Below, piece after piece: positions 58,994 to 64,000 of a DNA stretch of 64,000 nucleotides (the first letter of the stretch is position 1; the number at the start of each line of letters is the position of its first letter). Under the pieces are notes generated by a model. The model saw only the letters and a program-made list of their open reading frames with translations, searched no databases and was not told where the DNA came from. This DNA comes from an uncultured Lachnoclostridium sp. (lineage in GTDB: Bacteria; Bacillota; Clostridia; Lachnospirales; Lachnospiraceae). The DNA is taken from contig CAKNJS010000002.1 in NCBI GenBank assembly GCA_930986645.1, forward strand, positions 1 through 64,000. Reading direction: 5' to 3'. Made by a program: the position numbers and the translations under genes.

Positions 58994-60545
58994 GAGAAAG
59001 CGCTGCAGGCCGGTCAGAACTGCGGCAGCGGGACTGATTCTGACTACAGGACTTTCGCTGGCGCTGCCCGGAACTGTTCTTACCGGCGGGCCGGCTTCTG
59101 TATCTGCGGCGGAAAACAGCCAGAAGGTGACTCTTCGCATTGCAAACTGGGAGGAATACATTGACGAGGGAGACTGGGATGAAGAGGAAGCGATAGATCT
59201 GGATGACAGGGAGGGTACGACTATTCTGGGGGAGAACTCCATGGTCGAAGACTTTGAAGAGTGGTATCGCGAGACGTATGGCGTGGATGTGGAGATTGAA
59301 TACTCTACATTCGGTACAAATGAAGATCTGTACAACCAGCTTACTCTCGGGAATAACTTTGATCTGGTCTGTCCTTCTGAGTATATGTTTATGAAACTGA
59401 TCGCGGAGAACCGGCTGCAGCCGCTCTCGGAAGAGTTCTTTGACGAGCAGAATGAAAATAATTTCTACATTCGCGGCGTGTCAGATTATATCAGGAATAT
59501 CTTTGACACGAATACAATAAACGGTGAACCGTGGAGCAAATACGCAGCGGGCTATATGTGGGGGACTACCGGGATCGTCTATAACCCGGACGTGATCTCA
59601 AAGGAGGAGGCTTCGCACTGGGCGGTCCTTGCGGATCCGAAGTACAAAGGGCAGGTGACCATCAAGGATAATGTGCGCGACAGTTATTTTGCCGCGCTGG
59701 GCATCCTGAATGAGAAGGAGCTGCTGGATCCGGAGTTCATTCAGGCGCCGGATCGTCTGGAACGCATTGCGGAAATTATGAACCGGACAGACGAAGAGAC
59801 GGTCGGCAAAGCGGAGGCAATGCTTAAGCGGATGAAAGAAAACGCTTATTCTTTCGAGTCCGACAGCGGAAAAGCCGATATGGTCACAGGAAAGGTCCTT
59901 GCCAACTATCAGTGGTCGGGAGATGCAGTCTATACGCTCGATCAGGCGGAGATCGACGATTATTATCTTGCATATGCCGTGCCGGAAGAGTGTACCAATG
60001 TCTGGTTTGACGGCTGGGTCATGCTGAAAGACGGTATAGCCGGTGATGCTGCAAAACAGCAGGCGGCAGAGGCCTTTATGAATTTCATGTCAAGACCGGA
60101 CAATGTGGTCAGAAATATGTATTATATCGGGTATACCTCTGTTATTGCAGGTGGAGACAGCGATATTATCTATGCATATGCAGACTGGTGCTATGGTGCG
60201 GAAGATGATGCGGAAGATACAATAGAATATCCGGTGGGATTTTTCTTCAGCGGAGATAACGCTGATGAAGATTATATCATTACAGCAGAAGCAGATCAGG
60301 CCGACAGGCAGCTCTTTGCCCAGTATCCGCCTCAGGATGTGCTTGAGCGCGCCGTGGTCATGCAGTACTTTGATCAGGAAAAAAATGAGCGGATCAATCA
60401 GATGTGGGTCAACGTCCGGTGTTTTGACCTTGCGTCATTGACATGGCAGGACTGGGCGAAGATCGCGGCAGTGGTGATCGTACTGGCAGCGTCGCTGGTA
60501 ATCTACAAAAAACGCGATAAAATCCGTATCCGTTCCGGTGCGTGA
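58977..60545 (+). CDS. potD: Spermidine/putrescine-binding protein with C-terminal TM anchor
   Basis: ATG at 58977 (RBS GGAGGTGGGCACGT); PotD-like LRIANWEEYID...DLVCPSEYMFMKLI; C-term AKIAAVVIVLAASLVIYKKRDKIR. Confidence 0.9.
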   Translation: MTAESKRKRCRPVRTAAAGLILTTGLSLALPGTVLTGGPASVSAAENSQKVTLRIANWEEYIDEGDWDEEEAIDLDDREGTTILGENSMVEDFEEWYRETYGVDVEIEYSTFGTNEDLYNQLTLGNNFDLVCPSEYMFMKLIAENRLQPLSEEFFDEQNENNFYIRGVSDYIRNIFDTNTINGEPWSKYAAGYMWGTTGIVYNPDVISKEEASHWAVLADPKYKGQVTIKDNVRDSYFAALGILNEKELLDPEFIQAPDRLERIAEIMNRTDEETVGKAEAMLKRMKENAYSFESDSGKADMVTGKVLANYQWSGDAVYTLDQAEIDDYYLAYAVPEECTNVWFDGWVMLKDGIAGDAAKQQAAEAFMNFMSRPDNVVRNMYYIGYTSVIAGGDSDIIYAYADWCYGAEDDAEDTIEYPVGFFFSGDNADEDYIITAEADQADRQLFAQYPPQDVLERAVVMQYFDQEKNERINQMWVNVRCFDLASLTWQDWAKIAAVVIVLAASLVIYKKRDKIRIRSGA

Positions 60546-60585
60546 TTGACAAATCGTTACAAAAGACTGAAAACAGCTAAATGAA

Positions 60586-60633
60586 AAGCGGGCACATGAA
60601 GAACTGATGTCAGATAACTTCGTGTGTCCGCTT
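60586..60633 (+). terminator. Terminator-like hairpin after potD
   Basis: AAGCGGGCACATGAAG...CTTCGTGTGTCCGCTT. Confidence 0.65.
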
Positions 60634-60739
60634 AATATTGCTCTCCTGATTCTAAGTTTGACTGGGGCACCTCCACAGCCGCCGTTATCGGTCTGTCTCT
60701 GTACGTGGATTTTGCATCAGTCCCAAAATCGAAAATTAA

Positions 60740-61522
60740 TTACAGAAAAATCTCCGCTTTTTTATCGCTCTGGCAGACTTTCTTAAGCTTGCTTTCCGCC
60801 ACTTTCATTTTTAGTGAATTAACGCTTCTTGCATTCTGCTTACAGACGCGGACGCATTTCATGCAGCCGATACATTTCTTTGTATCTGTCTTTTTCGGCT
60901 CTTTTACCGGGATCGCTCCCGCCGGACAGACTTTAGCGCAGGCACCGCACAAGGTGCACATATTTGCGTCTGCTTTTGGAAAGAGGACGTTTTTGCCGTA
61001 TTTCTTGTAAGGTGTGCTGCCGGGCACCTGAATGTTGATGTGGTCGAAGGATTCTTCCTTTCTGATCCTGCGGTTGAGTTCCACGCCATATTCAGCTATG
61101 GTCTTCAGATCTGTTTTATTCGGCCTTCTCGCGCCGATCGCCGGTACGATGGAGTGCTCTGCCGGAAATGCTGCAGCGCCGATGACTTTAAAGCCGCGGT
61201 TCTCCACTTCTGTTTTCAGCTCCAGAAGAGCGTCTTCGTATTCACGGCATCCGTAGGTGGCGATCAGGGCGGCGGGGGTGCTGCTGCCCGAGATATTCTG
61301 GAGATACTCCATGAAAAGAGCAGGCACTCGTCCGTAATACACCGGGATTGCAAAGATGGCGAAATCATTATGAGCAAATCTTAATGTCGGTTTCTTCTCT
61401 TTGTAAACAGAAAAATCAAAAGATACGGATTTCAAGTCAATGCTTCGGGCAGCTTCCATGACTGCTTTTCTTGTTGCGCCTGTCGGACTGAAATAGACAA
61501 GCTTCAGTTCATTCATTTTCAT
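60740..61522 (-). CDS. EFR1-type ferredoxin (flavodoxin-like domain + two 4Fe-4S clusters)
   Basis: N-term MKMNELKLVYFSPTGATRKA; CTLCGACAKVCP and CIGCMKCVRVCK; start at 61522 with RBS AAAGGAG. Confidence 0.9.
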   Translation of the reverse strand: MKMNELKLVYFSPTGATRKAVMEAARSIDLKSVSFDFSVYKEKKPTLRFAHNDFAIFAIPVYYGRVPALFMEYLQNISGSSTPAALIATYGCREYEDALLELKTEVENRGFKVIGAAAFPAEHSIVPAIGARRPNKTDLKTIAEYGVELNRRIRKEESFDHINIQVPGSTPYKKYGKNVLFPKADANMCTLCGACAKVCPAGAIPVKEPKKTDTKKCIGCMKCVRVCKQNARSVNSLKMKVAESKLKKVCQSDKKAEIFL

Positions 61523-61653
61523 AAAACAAAACTCCTTTGTATGTATTTGATCTTCCGGCAGATAGACAGATATCTGAGCGCGGAAGTCATGATCCGGTAA
61601 CAACTATGATAGCATACTATGTGAAAAAATGCACGGTATTCGGGAAAAAGCTA

Positions 61654-61685
61654 TTGTATTAATTGTATTATATGATATAATACAA
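61654..61685 (+). promoter_or_regulatory. Promoter with overlapping palindromic GntR-type operator
   Basis: TTGTAT (61654-61659) -16- TATAAT (61676-61681); palindrome TTGTATTATAT-G-ATATAATACAA (61663-61685). Confidence 0.7.
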
Positions 61686-61753
61686 AACAACAAAGGCGGA
61701 AGACACATTTGATATGGAACTGGAAAGAGTTGTGAAGAAAAGAGGAAGTCTGT

Positions 61754-62140
61754 ATGGTACTTAAGATTGATATGTCGGGTGAGACTCCCATTTATATCCA
61801 GCTCAGGAACGAGATTGTCAAAGGAATCGGCAGAGGAGAACTGGCAGCGGGGGAGAATCTTCCTACAGTGCGTCAGCTTGCCTCAGAGCTGGGAGTCAAC
61901 ACTATGACAGTGAGTAAAGCCTATCAGCTCTTGAAATCCGAGGAATTTATAGAGACTGACCGGCGCAAAGGGGCCGCAGTAAAACCGGCGCAGTCTATGG
62001 GCGGGCCGGCGGCAGCCGGTTACAGGGAGCATCTGGAAGATGAACTGGAGCTTTTGAGTGCCGAGGCGAAACTGCGAGGTCTGAAACGGGAAGAATTTCT
62101 GAGGCTGTGTGAAGATGCATTTGCGGAGATGGGGGTGTAA
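61754..62140 (+). CDS. GntR family regulator (YtrA-like, short)
   Basis: PIYIQLRNEIVKGIGRGELAAGENLPTVRQLASELGVNTMTVSKAYQLLKSE. Confidence 0.95.
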   Translation: MVLKIDMSGETPIYIQLRNEIVKGIGRGELAAGENLPTVRQLASELGVNTMTVSKAYQLLKSEEFIETDRRKGAAVKPAQSMGGPAAAGYREHLEDELELLSAEAKLRGLKREEFLRLCEDAFAEMGV

Positions 62141-62143
62141 ACC

Positions 62144-63571
62144 ATGTTTATGTTTGTCCTGTTTGCAATGATCGATCTTGTTATCGTCGGTATTTTCTAC
62201 GCAGTTTACGGAACGAAGCGGAAGTATTCCGAGGGCATGCTTCTAGGCGTGCATCTGCCGCAGAGCGCGGCGGAGAGTGAGGAAGTAACGGCTTTTATGG
62301 AACGGTATCGCAGAAATACAAAGATATTCTACGCGGTAAACGTGGTGATCAGTACTGCCGTCTGTGCGTTCTGTTTCTGGTACATCTCTGTTTTTATGAC
62401 CGTATGGTCGGTATGGCTGCTGGAATTCTGCGTCGGGGCGATGGCGCTTCTGTATGGAAACCATCGGAAACTGTATGATATGAAAGTGGAGAAAGGATGG
62501 ATCGGGAGCGGCGGAAGCCGGATCATGGCAGTGGATACGAAAGCGGCGGTCCAGTCCGGCAGGATGGGTTTGTCCCCGTGGTGGCACCTGCTTTTCTGCG
62601 CGTTGATCCTGATGCCGTGCATCGATACAGATATCAGAAAATATCTGATGACGTCCGACGACGGCTGGATATTTCCGGTCACGGGGATCCTCGTCAGCCT
62701 CACCTTCGGTATCCTGCATATTGCCATACTCAGGATGCGCAATAAAGTGTACAGCGAGGATTCCGATCTGAATGTGGAAGTCAACCGGATGCAGAAAAAT
62801 GTATGGTCATGGGCGCTGGCCGGGAGCAGTCTGTTTAATGTGGCGGCGTATCTCGTTGTAGTGTCCGGTATCGATGAGACTGGATGGATCAGTACGGGTG
62901 TGCTTGTGATTTACAGCATTATAGAGACCATACCGGGATTCTTCCTGATCGGCGGATTCTTCTATATGCGCAGCCGGAAAGAAAAGCTGCTTCAGAAAAA
63001 TGTCCGGCCGCTGTATATTGACGATGATGTGTACTGGAAGAACGGCTGGTACAGCAATCCCAATGACAAGCGTCTGATGGTTCAGGACTGGGCATGCTCA
63101 TGGAATTACACGACAAATATGGCGAAACCTGCGGGGAAGATCTTTATGTTTCTGGCTATTGTGTTTGTGGCAGTATGTCTGGTATGGGGATGCGTTGAGA
63201 TGTGGAAGATTGATTTTGTCCCGATCGAGGTGAATCCGACAGGTACACAGTTAGAGATTACATCGGGGTATTCAGATTACGAGATAGCCTATGACGACAT
63301 CACGGGCGTGGAACTGCTGGACAGCCTTCCGGATGATGATTACCGGAGAATCAACGGCGGTGCAGATCAGCATAAGATGATGGGCAGATTTAAAGGCGAA
63401 AAAACAGGAAAATGCCGGATGTATCTGTATGTCGGATATACTCCCGTTTTGGAGATCATGACAGAAGACGGACCAGTGTATGTGAACAGCAGAGACGTGC
63501 AGGAAACAGAGGAGTGGATGCGTGAAATAATGCAGCAAGTTCAGCCCGCGCCATTCGGAAAAACGCACTGA
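62144..63571 (+). CDS. Multipass membrane protein with DUF1648/DUF5808-like features
   Basis: GVHLPQSAAESEEVTAFMERYRR...MRSRKEKLLQKNVRPLYIDDDVYWKNGWYSNPNDKRLMV; translationally close to GntR gene. Confidence 0.75.
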   Translation: MFMFVLFAMIDLVIVGIFYAVYGTKRKYSEGMLLGVHLPQSAAESEEVTAFMERYRRNTKIFYAVNVVISTAVCAFCFWYISVFMTVWSVWLLEFCVGAMALLYGNHRKLYDMKVEKGWIGSGGSRIMAVDTKAAVQSGRMGLSPWWHLLFCALILMPCIDTDIRKYLMTSDDGWIFPVTGILVSLTFGILHIAILRMRNKVYSEDSDLNVEVNRMQKNVWSWALAGSSLFNVAAYLVVVSGIDETGWISTGVLVIYSIIETIPGFFLIGGFFYMRSRKEKLLQKNVRPLYIDDDVYWKNGWYSNPNDKRLMVQDWACSWNYTTNMAKPAGKIFMFLAIVFVAVCLVWGCVEMWKIDFVPIEVNPTGTQLEITSGYSDYEIAYDDITGVELLDSLPDDDYRRINGGADQHKMMGRFKGEKTGKCRMYLYVGYTPVLEIMTEDGPVYVNSRDVQETEEWMREIMQQVQPAPFGKTH

Positions 63572-63689
63572 CGTGCTTACTGTGGCAGCGCCATGAATTG
63601 AACTGCTGCAAAAAATATCTAAAAATTCCTTGACAGCTCTGGTTGTCTGGTGGTAAGATGCACAAAACGAAATAAATTTAAACCGTTGA

Positions 63690-63963
63690 TGCGGAGATCA
63701 AAGTATTCATGCGCGCACAGAGAGTCCGGGCGGGTGAGAGCCGGGCCGAGATGCAGTTTACCAAATGGACCGCGGAGGGCGCAGTCAAAGGGAGATGATC
63801 CTGAGTATTCTGCGACGTGTGGGCATACGTCAGTTGCCGGGGATATGCTGGTATCTCGCAGAGCGCACGGGGAAACCGTGAATCAAGGTGGCACCGCGGA
63901 AATTATATTTGATGAATTTACCGTCCTTGACAGAATAATTATATTCTGTCAGGGACTTTTTTT
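63690..63963 (+). ncRNA. T-box leader (downstream gene outside window; specifier not assigned)
   Basis: AGAGAGTCCGGGCGGG stem I region, AATCAAGGTGGCACCGCGG antiterminator, terminator GTCCTTGACAGAATA...TATTCTGTCAGGGACTTTTTTT. Confidence 0.93.
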
Positions 63964-64000
63964 GTGCGATAAGTCCGGCAAGCGACTGCCGTGCTTGCAC

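Overview
The window is ordinary Firmicutes chromosome, most likely a spore-forming gut Lachnospiraceae/Clostridia (inferred from gene content: SCIFF, SpoVT, spoIIA-sigF-spoVA and T-boxes). From left to right it holds: a beta-glucan locus (GH3 C-terminal part, GH94 cellobiose phosphorylase, LacI regulator, ABC sugar importer); a BTAD/GGDEF-like regulator interrupted by two in-frame TGA codons; a 2-kb-codon CnaB/isopeptide surface protein; spoVT; the SCIFF ranthipeptide precursor with its radical-SAM maturase and secDF; a YesMN-type two-component pair in which the kinase is fused to a full AraC regulator; a rhamnose-type ABC importer with two near-identical binding proteins flanking a heterodimeric ABC exporter + MarR; an AraC / isomerase / mutarotase set; T-box + valS; LTA-synthase-like protein, folC and a TPR protein; spoIIAA-spoIIAB-sigF-spoVAA-spoVAB; a large FtsX-type ABC protein; potABCD; EFR1-type ferredoxin; GntR + membrane protein; and a second T-box at the right edge. 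No CRISPR array, transposase, prophage or tRNA was recognised. The best second-look items are the doubly TGA-interrupted regulator (both stops appear to sit at Trp positions), the kinase-AraC fusion, a 211-bp long-hairpin MITE-like element with perfect 24-bp termini, a long hairpin covering the spoVT Shine-Dalgarno, a duplicated promoter/operator with identical geometry in front of the second binding protein and the isomerase, and several clean palindromic operators.
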